64,000 nucleotides of DNA from Antedon mediterranea (taxonomy: Eukaryota; Echinodermata; Crinoidea; Comatulida; Antedonidae), in contig NC_092673.1 in NCBI RefSeq assembly GCF_964355755.1, positions 33,737,648 through 33,801,647 of the forward strand, written 5' to 3'. The notes under the pieces were generated by a model that was given only the letters and a program-made list of their open reading frames with translations, searched no databases and was not told where the DNA came from. Of the stretch, positions 41,580 through 53,821 are shown piece by piece. The position numbers and the translations under genes are program-made. Positions within the stretch are counted from its first letter, which is position 1. The number at the start of each line of letters is the position of its first letter.

Positions 41580-41785
41580 ACCTGTATAAACTACATACAA
41601 TAAATCTATTATAAATCATTATACTGCAGTTACTGCAGTAGTAACAAGATTCGATTACTGCAATATGTTTGTTGAAACAGTGCGTATTAATACAACAAAA
41701 AACGCTTACAAACAATTTGCATAAACAGATTAAACAGTAAACAAAATGTTGGTACTGCAGTATAACTACAGTAAAATAATTTGAT
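41580..41785. repeat. Copy of the TTACTGCAGTAAC dispersed repeat
   Basis: ACTGCAGTTACTGCAGTAGT and later AGTAAACAAAATGTTGGTAC with TGCAGTATAACTACAGTAAA parallel the copy at 38.28-38.53 kb on the other side of FAM78 exon 2. Confidence 0.55.
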
Positions 41786-42004
41786 TAGGATATTAAAAAG
41801 TGGAGTACAAATTGTGTAGTCACTTGACATAAGCAAAGTATGAACTGTATGAAATATATTTTTTTACCTCTGACAAACAATTGAACTATTTGTGACCTGT
41901 CTACACAAGCAACTACAGTACTGTTTGCAGGTGTGTAGCAATAAATGCACATGAGCAATAGTATGGTAATGGCAAGTAAGCATGATTAATTAAACATTAA
42001 CACT

Positions 42005-42260
42005 GAGCAATTACTGTGTGAACACTGAATGCAATGTGTGAGTGTAAACACTGAACATGAGCAGCAGATGTGTGACAACTGAATGTGTGGAACTACTCTG
42101 TGTGGGAAACTACTCTGTGAAAACTAACCATGATCAACTACACTGTGTGAACACTAAACACGATCAACTACACTGTGTGAACACTAAACATAATCAACTA
42201 CACTGTGTGAACACTAAACATAATCAACTACACTGTGTGAACACTAAACATGACCTTGTG
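42005..42260. repeat. 30-bp minisatellite
   Basis: Four clean and a few decayed copies of ACACTGTGTGAACACTAAAC plus ATAATCAACT. As 30 is divisible by three, the array gives an artificial 10-residue repeat (HCVNTKHDQL), not a gene. Confidence 0.9.
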
Positions 42261-43534
42261 TGACATCTACATGGTGAATGGTATACATAGTGTAACCCAT
42301 GAACATGTGGAATACATATTGTAGGTAATGCATGATGTGGTAACCGAAGCCATTCTGCAATCAGGGGTTACTTTTTGACAAAGAAAAAACAAAACCTATA
42401 CACTATAACCTAACCTATAATACTATAATTCAATAACAAAACAAAGACCACTAAAACTATCTATATAGATAGACTATTTATACAAATAAGGAGCGAGACT
42501 TAAAACTTTTATTCATTTTTTACTATTCTACCTTTAAAATACACAAAATCAAATACAATGCAAAAACAAATCTATCAACTTAACAATATTATGATAATTT
42601 CATATCAATTTTTTACATAGTATATAAATCTGAACTGAAGACGTTAAACCGTCTAGTGATTTTGTTGAAATAAAATGTGTAAAAAGCTGAGTTTACACAA
42701 AGGTCGATAAGGACAACAAAAAGCTAAAAGCCAAGGTCCTAAGGTGGGACTGTTGCGCCAGGTTTTATGATTTCTGGATAGATGACAGGAAATAAAACAA
42801 AGGAACGACTTAGTATAAAGGAAACCGTTAATAGGGAATAGGGAATTACTGTGATAACTTGATACAGTACATTATAACTCACTTCCAATCCATCAGTAAA
42901 GTTCATTTGCTTTATTATCTAATAAATGTAACATCGGATTATTAATAAGGTCTCTAATCATAAACATAGCAACTGTAATTGTTATATTAACTATTACATG
43001 TTTACTTCCAATTAAGGACCACAAGCTATATTTTTTATATAGGGCAGATACAACTGTAATACTATATTTCGTCTACAGGGACCACTATTACATTTTTTAT
43101 ACATGTATGACATCAACGCTAATATCAAACTATATATTTACCTCCAATAAAACATCACTAGCTATATTTTTTATAAAGGCATATACAACTGTAATATTAC
43201 ACTATATTGTTCCTCTCTAATTAAGGACCTCCAACTCTATTTATCCTACAGGTCAGAGAAACCTATAATATTTAACCTATATCATATTTACCGAAAATTA
43301 AATATCATTTTTTAAGCCAGGGTTTTAAGTAGTTTTATGACTTCTGGCCTCTACTGAGAATCAATTTATTTTGTGTAGATACATGTTACAAAAATATGAT
43401 CGCTAATTGGAAGTGAAGTCCCAAAATAAAATGATAAATAAATAAATAATAATAAATGATATAAAATTAAATTGTAATGTTTCTAGGGATTTTTCCTTTA
43501 TTCATATTTTGATCACATATACAAACAACTGAAG

Positions 43535-43868
43535 TGAAGTTTTATTTGAATTGAAATTTTTTGAAATTTATATTTATACTGGGTAACCTCTTCAGTCAAA
43601 GACTGGTCTCCCAGAGGGCCCAGTTGGTGATCAGTGGCTGTGATGTACTAATACACCGGGGTAACCCCTACTCGTCTCGAAAGATGTACTAGGTTCTTTA
43701 AAGTGCACACGAGCTAGATGTGTACACTGGGCCTACGGTTTATAGTCCTTATCCGAGAAGACTCGTTCTACCACCAGAACCATGGAGTGAGTGAGCCTCG
43801 AACCCCTGCCGATGTTATGGCTACGTAATTACGGTTTCACTGTCTTAACCGCTCGGCCACTCACTCAC
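43535..43868 (-). mobile_element. tRNA-derived SINE (family A), minus strand
   Basis: On the minus strand: GAGTGGCCGAGCGGTTAAGA (A-box), GGTTCGAGGCTC (B-box), AAACCGTAGGCCCAGTGTAC and GTGTGCACTTTAAAGAACCT (central domain), then CTCTGGGAGACCAGTCTTTG and GACTGAAGAGGTTACCC toward the 3' end. It lies 2.4 kb downstream of FAM78. Confidence 0.85.
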
Positions 43869-44589
43869 AAGTTTATAAGGGAGTGTACGCATACAACCTT
43901 CGCAGGTTGTTCTCTCCACATATGTTTTTGTTTGGAAGTGTAAAACGGATATAAAGTACTTTTTTTAAAAATTTACTTTTGGATTTTTAAGGTTAAAATG
44001 CCCAACAATATTTACTCAAAAGGCATATCATGAATCATAACCATATGAAATCAGAATACAATAGGCATTGAAATCCCTCATTATATTATTACACCTTCAG
44101 CTATATTGACAGTCATGCTTCAGTGCACAGTGTGATGCTTGAATAAGCAAGGAAATCTGAGAAACGATCAACAGACAAATGCACTTAAACTCTCACTTTC
44201 AATTTTAGTTGCGTTCGTAAGTTTTGATTTTAGTCTTCAGTGCAATCAATGATCTTTGTCTATGATTTTTGTCCATCAGAAAGTATTATATTTAAGTCAA
44301 TAAATGAATTTCCTTTAAGTGGTATTTGGATTTGAAGTTTAAAGGGTGGGAATGGTGAATACGACCAGTGAATCTTTTTGATAGGCACAGACATTTTTAT
44401 ACACAACGATTATGGAACAAGAAGAGAGCCCACTAGCCACACTACTAAGAGTAAACCGGGATCTAAAGACGCTCCGATTTCCAAATTGTATCAGCTTATA
44501 TGACCTATTTTTTCACAACAGTAAACAAGTACCTAAAGTTATGATGTTATTCAACAATCTGTTTACCTATTTAATAATAGTAGAACCCC

Positions 44590-45212
44590 CTCCTTTGGAC
44601 ACCCTCGTTGAGGGGACAACCTTTTATGGGGACATGATGATGGGTCCCAAAGTAGGGTGACACCCCTCGTTGAGGGGACAACCTTTTATGGGGACATGAT
44701 GATGGGTACTAAAGTAGGGTGACACCCCTGTTGAGGGGACAACCTTTTATGGGGACATGATGATGGGTCCCAAAGTAGGGTGACATCCCTGTTGAGGGGA
44801 CAACCTTTTATGGGGACATGATGATGGGTCCTAAAGTAGGGTGACACCCCTGTTGAGGGGACAACCTTTTATGGGGACATGATGATGGGTTTCAAAGTAG
44901 GGTGACACCCCTGTTGAGGGGACAACCTTTTATGGAGACATGATGATGGGTTCCAAAGTAGGGTGACACCCCTGTTGAGGGGACAACCTTTTATGGAGAC
45001 ATGATGATGGGTCCCAAAGTAGGGTGACACCCCTGTTGAGGGGACAACCTTTTATGGGGACATGATGATGGGTCCTAAAGTAGGGTGACACCCCTGTTGA
45101 GGGGACAACCTTTTATGGGGACATGATGATGGTTCCCAAAGTAGGGTGACACCCCTGTTGAGGGGACAATCTTTTATGGGGACATGATGATGGGTCCCAA
45201 AGTAGGGTGACA
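44590..45212. repeat. 61-bp minisatellite, about ten copies
   Basis: Unit: GTTGAGGGGACAACCTTTTA, TGGGGACATGATGATGGGTC and CCAAAGTAGGGTGACACCCCT. Copies differ at one to three sites, so expansion is recent. The unit carries the CCCCTGTTGAGGGGACA palindrome-like motif of the dispersed family at 8.66 kb, and the array is preceded by TAGTAGAACCCCC, the presumed end of that element. Confidence 0.95.
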
Positions 45213-46105
45213 GAACAGTATTCACAGGAGCTCGAGTGAAAAAGGCTTCAGTCTATCCTACCAAAATAAGAAGACTTGTGGCTGATCATTCTAAAGACGA
45301 GCAGATGAAAAGATAAATGGTGTGTTCAAACAAACATATGTTTTTCACATAAACAGTAAAAAACACACAATATAAAAGAAAGCTACAGTATTTCAGAAAG
45401 ACTTAGATAAAGACTAAAGTTAGATGCCCTGCAGTCCTTTATTCACCCAAAGCAAATAGAAAATATAACCTGTGACAAAGTTTTGCTGACTAACACATAA
45501 AATGAAAGGATTGACACGATTCACTTGCTCTATTAACTTTCTATAGAAAATATTACAGTGGAACTGAGGTAAATATTACTGAGAAGCATATTAAATATTT
45601 ACAAAATTTTATTAACATGTGGGCTTTAAACACAAAAACATAAAAGTTAATGAACTCAATTTTCTGAAAAGCATTTTGGGTTCAGCTCAATTGTCCGGTT
45701 TTCCTGATGCTGTCTTCTCAAGAATTATTATAATCAGGAATGTATGTGGGATCTTCAAAACTATGAATTTGGAAGAATTGTCAGGGTTTTTTTTGGTCCC
45801 TCACTCAATACATTTTACGAAAAAAAGAAAGGCTAGTAGAATCTCAATTGTATCACAGTTCCACAGCATCAGATAGGAAATAAACCAATGGACACACTTA
45901 GTTGTGTTATAAATTATAATAAGAAATTTTAATAATTAAAGTAAATATCAAAAGCCAATGCCAATATTGGACTAGTAGATGTAACAGAAATAGAGGCAAA
46001 TTTTAATTTGTCAGCATTGTGTCATTTCTAAATGAAAATATTCATACAAAATTACATAATGTTTTTTTGTTTCTTGCCTTACCTTACTTAAATATGTTGC
46101 CTGGA

Positions 46106-48931
46106 CTAGTGGAGTCTGTTAGGGCTGAAATAAGGGTGTTTGGTTCAGTTTCTTCCAAAAGCACCAAATTTGGTATACAGGTTGCCCACCCTATACAAAT
46201 TCAATTTTTGATGGGCGCCAAGCAAAATGACCCCTTGTGTCACCTAATTTGCATAATTTAAAATGGCGGACATTTTCGCTTAAACAGTCTATATCTCTAA
46301 AAATACTGGTCATAGAGAGTTGATTTTTAGCCCAAAATGTTCAGAACATAACATTCCTATTTACTCTAATGAAGTTTTTTTTTTTAAAAATGACCGGAAG
46401 TACCAGTTTTAACCTTTGACCCATATTTTAAGGCATTGCCATATCTCAGTAAATAGTTGTCACAGACAGTTTATTTAAGTGTCAAATTGTTCAGAATATA
46501 TATGTTACTATTTAATTTAATGAAACATTTTATCCAAAAATGACCGGAAGTACTCAGTTTTGCCTTTGACCGTTACGATGTAATTACCAGTCTTGTTACG
46601 GTTAATATATTTTGATATCCATAAAACTACTTGTCATAGAGAGTTAATGTTGGTGTCAAAATGTTCAGAACATAAACATTTCTATTTACTATAATAAAGT
46701 TTTTTCTCAAATAATGACCAGAAATACCATATTTGACCTTTGACCTGTTTTTTCAGGCAAATTGCCATATCTCATTATTGGGTTGGAGTGGAAAGTTCAT
46801 TTTGGTGTCAGATTGTTCAGAATATATATGTTTCTATTCTGCTTAATAGACGACTTTTCAAAAAAATGTCAGGAAGTATAGTTATTGACTTGTTAAATAC
46901 ATAAAATTTATAAATTTGTTCAGTTAATTGTATAGTTAACTGTATATTTATGATATTATTTTGCAACCCACTTTTGAGCACTTGTCGAAGATGGCTGCTT
47001 GCATGTGCAATTGAACAAAGTATACTGAACAAAGTTGAATAGATTGTCCTATTTGTAGTAGAGTAATGTAAATGAGAAATGAGAAAATTGTATATACAAA
47101 AAATACCCAATCTCATCTAATCGAGTACTTAAATGAAGTCTTCCACATATTTAGCAATAATGTGTAGGCCTACTGATGAAATCCAGTAAAAGTTTTGTTT
47201 TGGAAAGTTAGTGTTTCCGTCACTTGTGTTTGCTGTTGCATAACAATTTCATGTTGCTACATTTCTCTTTGTTGCCATAACACGAACAACCACTGAATGG
47301 GGAAAAGACACCGAAGATTTCTGTCCTCCAGACATAAGTCATCCAAGGACCGTCCAGCTTGGTGGTTCTCAAAGATTTTCAAATTAAAAAAAAAAAGCTC
47401 AGCTCATCAATACATTATGTTACACAAGCCAAGAGTTGTTACCAACTCCAATATAACAACAATTTAACATTTACTAATCAACCAAAAATCAAGTAAAAAG
47501 GCAATAATGAAAAAGATGTTACTAAGGCGTAATGTCATAAGTAACAAAACTGTAATACCCAAATCGTGTCCAGATGATGGCCACATTTTTAAAAATTAAA
47601 ATTCGAGAATTCTGCCAAGTTTGGCGGACCAAGGATTACTTTAGGTCTGGTGGAAAAAATATTTTTCAGTTGTGGTTCGTGATATGGCAACAGTAGTCTA
47701 GTTTTTATATTGTGCATCCCGAAAATGTCCATCCTTTTAATTAGTAGGTTATACCCCAGTTTGAAGGCCCTTTAAAGAAAGATACTCAGCAAAGAAATGC
47801 AATATAGGACAATTACCCTGAATGTAACAACCAAACAAACACAAGTGATGGAAACACTAACTTTCCAAAACAAAATTTGAATAGATTTCATCAGTAAACA
47901 TTATTGCTAAATGTGTAGAAGACTTCATTTAAGTACTCGATTAGATGAGAATGAGATTGGGTATTTTTTGTCTATACAATTTTCTCTCATTTGCGTTACT
48001 CTAGACTCATTACAAATAGGACTATATTCAACTTCATTCAGTATACTTCGTTCAATTGCACATGCAAGTAGCCATCTTCGACAAGTGCTCAAAAGTGGAT
48101 TGCAAAATAATATAAATATACAGTTAACTTGAACAAATTTATAATTTTATGTATGTAACAGGTCAACTGTACTTCCTGACATTTTTTGGAAAAAACTTCT
48201 ATTAAACATAATAGTAACATATATATTCTGAACAATCTGACACCAAAATGAACTTTCCACGCAACCCAATAATGAGATATAGCAATTTGCCTGAAAAAAC
48301 AGGTCAAAGGTCAAATATGGTATTTCTGGTCATTATTTTAGAAAAAACTTTATTATAGTAAATAGAAATGTTTATGTTCTGAACATTTTGACACCAACAT
48401 TAACTCTCTATGACAAGTAGTTTAATGGATATCAAAATATATTAATCATAAAAAGATTCGTAATTACACCGTAATGGTCAAAGGCAAAACTGAGTACTTC
48501 CGGTCATTTTTGGATAAAATGTTTCATTAAACTAAATAGTAACATATATATTCTGAACAATTTGACACTTAAATAAACTGTCTGTGACAACTATTTACTG
48601 AGATATGGCAATGCCTTAAAATATGGGTCAAAGGTTAAAACTGGTACTTCCGGTCATTTTTTTCAAAAATACTTCAATAGAGTAAATAGGAATGTTTATG
48701 TTCTGAACATTTTGAGCTAAAAATCAACTCTCTATGACCAGTAGTTTCAGAGATATAGACTGTTTAAGCGAAAGTGTCCGCCATTTTAAATTATGCAAAT
48801 TAGGTGACCCAAGGGGTCATTTTGCTTGGCGCCCATCAAAAATTTAATTTGTATAGGGTGGGCGACCTGTATACCAAATTTGATGCTTTTGGAAAAAAGT
48901 GAACCAAAATATCCCTAACAGACTCCACTAG
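46106..48931. mobile_element. 2.8-kb element with about 1.1-kb inverted arms
   Basis: Left arm 46106 to about 47243 and right arm about 47833 to 48931 are mirror images from the outer ends (CTAGTGGAGTCTGTTAGGG and CCCTAACAGACTCCACTAG) to the inner ends (GTTAGTGTTTCCGTCACTTG and CAAGTGATGGAAACACTAAC). Each arm contains four or five divergent units of about 170 bp with AATGTTCAGAACATAA, ATGACCGGAAGTACC and CCTTTGACC. The central 590 bp is single-copy, without a transposase frame. It lies in the space between the 3' ends of FAM78 and NUP214. Confidence 0.85.
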
Positions 48932-49078
48932 ACCCCACATTTTAAAGCTTAAGCTTTCAGTGGGGTACCCCTTTTCTCATTTATTATGTATTATTTTAGA
49001 AAATGTTTTCTGTACTTTGTTTTTATTTAAGAAATTATTATCATTCATTATTGATTGATAAAAAAAAATCACACAATA

Positions 49079-49297
49079 CATCAAGTGTGGTGATGGTGAT
49101 GAGTATAGTTTTGGAGCAAACAAAGTACAAGAAAGAGGAAACATCTAATTTCATCAAGTGTGGTGATGGTGATGAGTATAGTTTTGGAGCAAACAAAGTA
49201 CAAGAAAGAGGAAACATCTAATTTCATCAAGTGTGGTGATGGTGATGAGTATGGTTTTGGAGCAAACAAAGTACAAGAAAAAGGAAACATCTAATTT
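49079..49297. repeat. 73-bp tandem repeat, three copies
   Basis: CATCAAGTGTGGTGATGGTG, ATGAGTATAGTTTTGGAGCA, AACAAAGTACAAGAAAGAGG repeated at 49079, 49152 and 49225 with two or three differences. Open frames on both strands are artefacts of the array. Confidence 0.95.
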
Positions 49298-50159
49298 CAA
49301 CATTCTTGAATGTACATAATCTAATCAGTTTGCAATTAAAAAGATGAATTAATAAACAGAATTAGTCGGGTCATATGGCTTTGTAATATCCGAGTCATTA
49401 TCAACTGAAGGTTAGAATCTTTACTGATGGTGGGGAATATCGGGCAATTGTGCAAATAGTGTGAAGTGTATCTTGGTAGTTGGATGGTAGGAACTGGGGT
49501 TTAAGAAGGTGACAGAATTTCCTGCATCCAACTACATTTTTATACCCTAAATATAGACACAACTTAAACCATAAACTATTAAACTATAAACAGAACTTAA
49601 CCATTCACTTTCTAGATTATCTTTTTATCTGAAGTTTCACAAGGAATACAGATACCACATTTAAATGTCCTGTCCGTGCACAAAAACTGAGCCCATTAAA
49701 CAGAACACCTTTTTGAATTTAAAATTATACTGCATCGCCATTCCTGTGAGTGATCTTAAAATTAAAAATCTATAGTACTCTTGTATAAACCAATATTTGT
49801 TATATTATAATTATGTGCTGCTTCACAAAATACTGTTTAATTTTCAATAATACATTTCAAACAGCCAATAGCACCCATCTATACATGGGGATACTCAATA
49901 AACCTAAGCTTGCTATTTCCTAGTTTAAATCCTAACCCTAAGCTACATTTGTATAATAAATCAATTTAGAAATTAATATTGGAAAGAAGAAGTATTTTAA
50001 AGTTGGTCAAGTATACTAACTTGATGAAAACAAAACTACTGCATTTCTGATATCAACTTTGCAAGTAGATGAATGATACTTTGCTTATCAGGAAATTGGT
50101 TAAAATCTACATAAATAACAGCATCCTGTTTTATGCTTGTTAGCTTTCAAGATTTACAA

Positions 50160-50510
50160 ATGTTCGCAGTAAATAATTCTAGTGAATCGAAATGTTCGCA
50201 AGACAAAAAATAATTTATGATTCTAATATTGGCAGTAAATAGTTTTAATAAATCTAATGTTTTAATAATTAAAATAATTATAATGAATGTAATGTTAGCA
50301 GTAAATTTTAATAAATAACAAATCTCGCCAAAAAAATAGTTTTAATGGAACTAAAGTTTGCAGTAAATAATTTTAATGAATATAAAGTTTGCTGTAAATA
50401 ATTTTAATGAATATAAAGTTTGTAGGAAACTATTTTAATGAATCTAATTTTTCCTGTAAATAATTTTTATGAATATAATGTTCACAGTAAACAATTTTTG
50501 TAGAATTTCT
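50160..50510. repeat. Degenerate array of about 33-bp units
   Basis: Roughly nine loose copies of GCAGTAAATAATTTTAATGA followed by ATATAAAGTTT. A+T-rich, strongly diverged. Confidence 0.7.
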
Positions 50511-53500
50511 GAAATAAATAAATTTAAAGTAAAGTTTTGACAATCAAGACCGGAATCAATTGAGGTTTTCTTTTTGTGGTTTTTTGAAAAGACTAATTTT
50601 TGTTGGCGAGTTCAACCGTATTCTCTCGTTCTTTTATTCATTACAAAATATTTGTTCAATGCATTATAGTTAGACAATAAAACAAGCACAATATCAATAT
50701 CTCACTGATATAAAACAAAGTCAAAATGACATTTAAAAAAGAAAGCAAACAAGCATTTTTATGTCTGACTCATCTGAACGCAAACGTTTGCCAAGACAAA
50801 AGAAATATGTAACTGTTACTGTTCTCGATATGATAGTTAAATTATTTTCTCCTCCAGATTTTCGATTGAAGTTGTGGAGTTCTGTTTACATACATTATAT
50901 TTATTTAACTACTGTAAATATATAATAATAACAAATATTTTAGGTAAAAAATCACATCTTCTTGTGAGTAAGATAGATTACAACAAAGTATATTGATCAA
51001 AAGGCTGACAAAATTCAACAGTTCTTTTCAGAACTTAATATATGTGGTGTACCGCAAACTTTATATCACCATATTGATTACATTAGTTTGGAAATGATTT
51101 GCATACAAGTGTTATTCAAAACATTAGGTGGTAAAAAAATGCTTTTGGGCACAAACCATTTAAAAACTGTTCATTATAGTATGATTCATCTTCTGACTAT
51201 CTAATAAACATCTGAAACTGTGCAAAACTTTTCAATTCTATTTTCACTTGTTACAATCATCATGTGCTGAGATACAAAAATCAGCTGAGCTTTGTTTACA
51301 AGTGTTGTATGACCTCTTAAGGTCAGCTACAGTTTCCCATGATGCAAGTTGGACTACAAATGGCATACAAAAATAAGAATAAGTAAACATTGCCAAAACA
51401 TGACACATATTTGGGCTGGTCTGAAATGACTGATCATAATATATTTTTAAAAAATATAAAATAATTTTGGGAAAGTTTTAGAAAACTATTATGACTATAA
51501 TTAATAAAATAATTAAAGACACCTAAAACAATAATTTAAAAAATGTTATGTAATATTGTATACACCAGTAAGAATATGTAATTGTATGTTGCAGTGATGT
51601 CTAAGTGTAAGTAATTAGCCACAGCTGTATCAGCTATAGATTGTATAACTTGATAACTAAGAACCTGTTACGCCAAGCCACACATAAATGTTTTCACTTT
51701 GAAATGTTTTCTAATAAATTGAATGTTAAGAAAGAAGACTGTCAAGATGCGAAAAAAAAATCACATACAAAAAAAAGAGATGGGGTAGTAGAATAAAACT
51801 GATTTCTTCTCAAAATCAGTTTAAAATGGAAGAAGGTTGGGATATAGAATAGATTTTTTAGTTATAGGGAAATAGAATAGATTTAAATATAGAAATCCAA
51901 CAACACTTTTTGTTTAAATGTGTGTTCAAGTAAAAGAAGATGAGAAATGTAACCACAATTGTTTGAAGAGGGTGCAGAAAATAAAAACACAGTTGTTAAA
52001 ATAGAAGAAAAGCAAATTAAAACATATTTTAATTTGTTTGTGCGAATCAAAAGCGTCAGCGTTTCTTGAGTTTTTCACTTCAGCGAAATTGTTAGTTTGA
52101 ATTGAACTGCACAACCAATCAGAGCTCAGGAAATGAGCTATGATGCGTTCATGCGCACATGAAAATCACAGCTATTCGCTCTTCTCTGTGAAACGTTGGA
52201 TTCACGCAAACAAATTCGCCTAGTGGAAAATTGGTTTTAGATGAGGAGAGAAGTACAATTATTATAAAATGATGTATCAGATTTTAGCTACTGTGGGTAC
52301 TTTAAATGTATACAATTTTATTGTGTTATATTTTATTGAATGCAAACTAACCATTTTTTGTATTGAAATTGTTGAATCTCAGTGACATGGATAATTCCTC
52401 ACATTCTAACAGTTTCAACAACTGCAGTTCCTTTGGCCAAGGACATAACTGAATTATGACATTTGCAAAATCTCAAGACAATTTGCAAGCTGAACAAAAA
52501 TTGGTTTAATTTAATCTGTAATACTAAAACCTACAGTTTAAAATTTTAAATATTGTCTTCATCTTTTACTTTATAACGATTCAATAGACTTTATATCTTT
52601 ATTATTTTATTTTTTCATATTTCAAAAATATTTGTTATTTTGATCATTATTTTTGATGATTTAGACTACTTAGGTTTACTTTGGCCTTAGCTGTTTAGGG
52701 GATGTCAGGCAACATATTTAACAACTTTCCTTCACGTGTCTCTGTCCTTCACCATCCTCAGTGTCTGATTTAGAGAGTATTTGAAAATTGTTATTAAAAC
52801 ATTTTATGTACTTTTTAAATTAATGTAGATAATGCTTTTTCTTCAAGAGGTGTATTTGGAATAAATAAATAAAATCAATGTTTCATCCAACACTATACAA
52901 GTAAAATCTACACGTGTGCTTTCTCTATAGTAATGCATTTTAAAATGATATGTTTTGTATTAAATTATTTTTAACACCGCTGTGGCACTTTTCCAGTTAT
53001 TTACAGTACTTGAATTCAACTTTTTTCAGCCATAGTTTATTGGTAAATAACACAACAGAGAGACATATATTGCTATTATACCTTAACATTTAATTCAATA
53101 TTTAATGGATTTTGACAACTAACAAATGTTATGTTGTTTGGGCATGATTTAAAATTGAGAAAATCTGTTACTATAACTGTAGTTGTTATTTAGGAATAAG
53201 CTAATATAGGTACACATGCTTTTTAAAGAGGAATCAAAGTAGCATCTTGTATTGTTTTTGTAGCGTTAATTTAGCTCAACATACACTTAAATTTTTTATG
53301 CAATTTCAATTATTTATATCCAAATATTATTATTTTATTAATCAAATGTTATGCTAAATATATAAAACATATTGTCTATTTTTATTCTTGTGTTTAAAAC
53401 AAACAAAAAAATCAAACTGTTCCAAAATAAATGTTTATAAATCATATTTCCTGTCGGCGATTTTTTGTGGTTCATTAGAGAAATTATAACATACCGACGC

Positions 53501-53821
53501 CATTGTTCTTAATTATGAAATATGTTTTCTAGTAAAAATTTAATGAAACAACTGCTGTCTAATACTGTAAAAACACTGATATATTAATATTTGTTCTGTG
53601 CAATTAATTTCTCGCAACAAACACTAACAAAATAAAGTTCTTGTTTAATGAAATTATTTTGAGAATTTGTTAGTAAAAACTCAACAAAATCAAGTTAAAC
53701 ATGTAGTTGGAATTAGTATTTGAAATCCTTGCCTTACAAGTTGGTCTGCTTGAGGAACTATCACAACACTGATGAATTTAAAAATCTGATGTGCTGAATC
53801 CAGATGTTAATGAAGACTGGT
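50511..53821. other. 3' flank and probable 3' UTR of NUP214
   Basis: No exon or repeat family recognised. The part next to 53821 is expected to be the NUP214 3' UTR (minus strand); several TTTATT (minus AATAAA) sites between 53.3 and 53.4 kb could be its poly-A signal. The patch 52.08-52.22 kb, with AACCAATCAGAGC, is slightly richer in G+C. Confidence 0.45.

Noticed and set aside
44412-44660. 82-codon plus-strand frame
   Set aside because: Ends in the 61-bp minisatellite; no recognisable domain in its first half.
46817-48307. Several 72-99-codon frames in both orientations
   Set aside because: They fall in the mirrored arms of the large inverted-repeat element and mirror one another; low-complexity, with no protein features.
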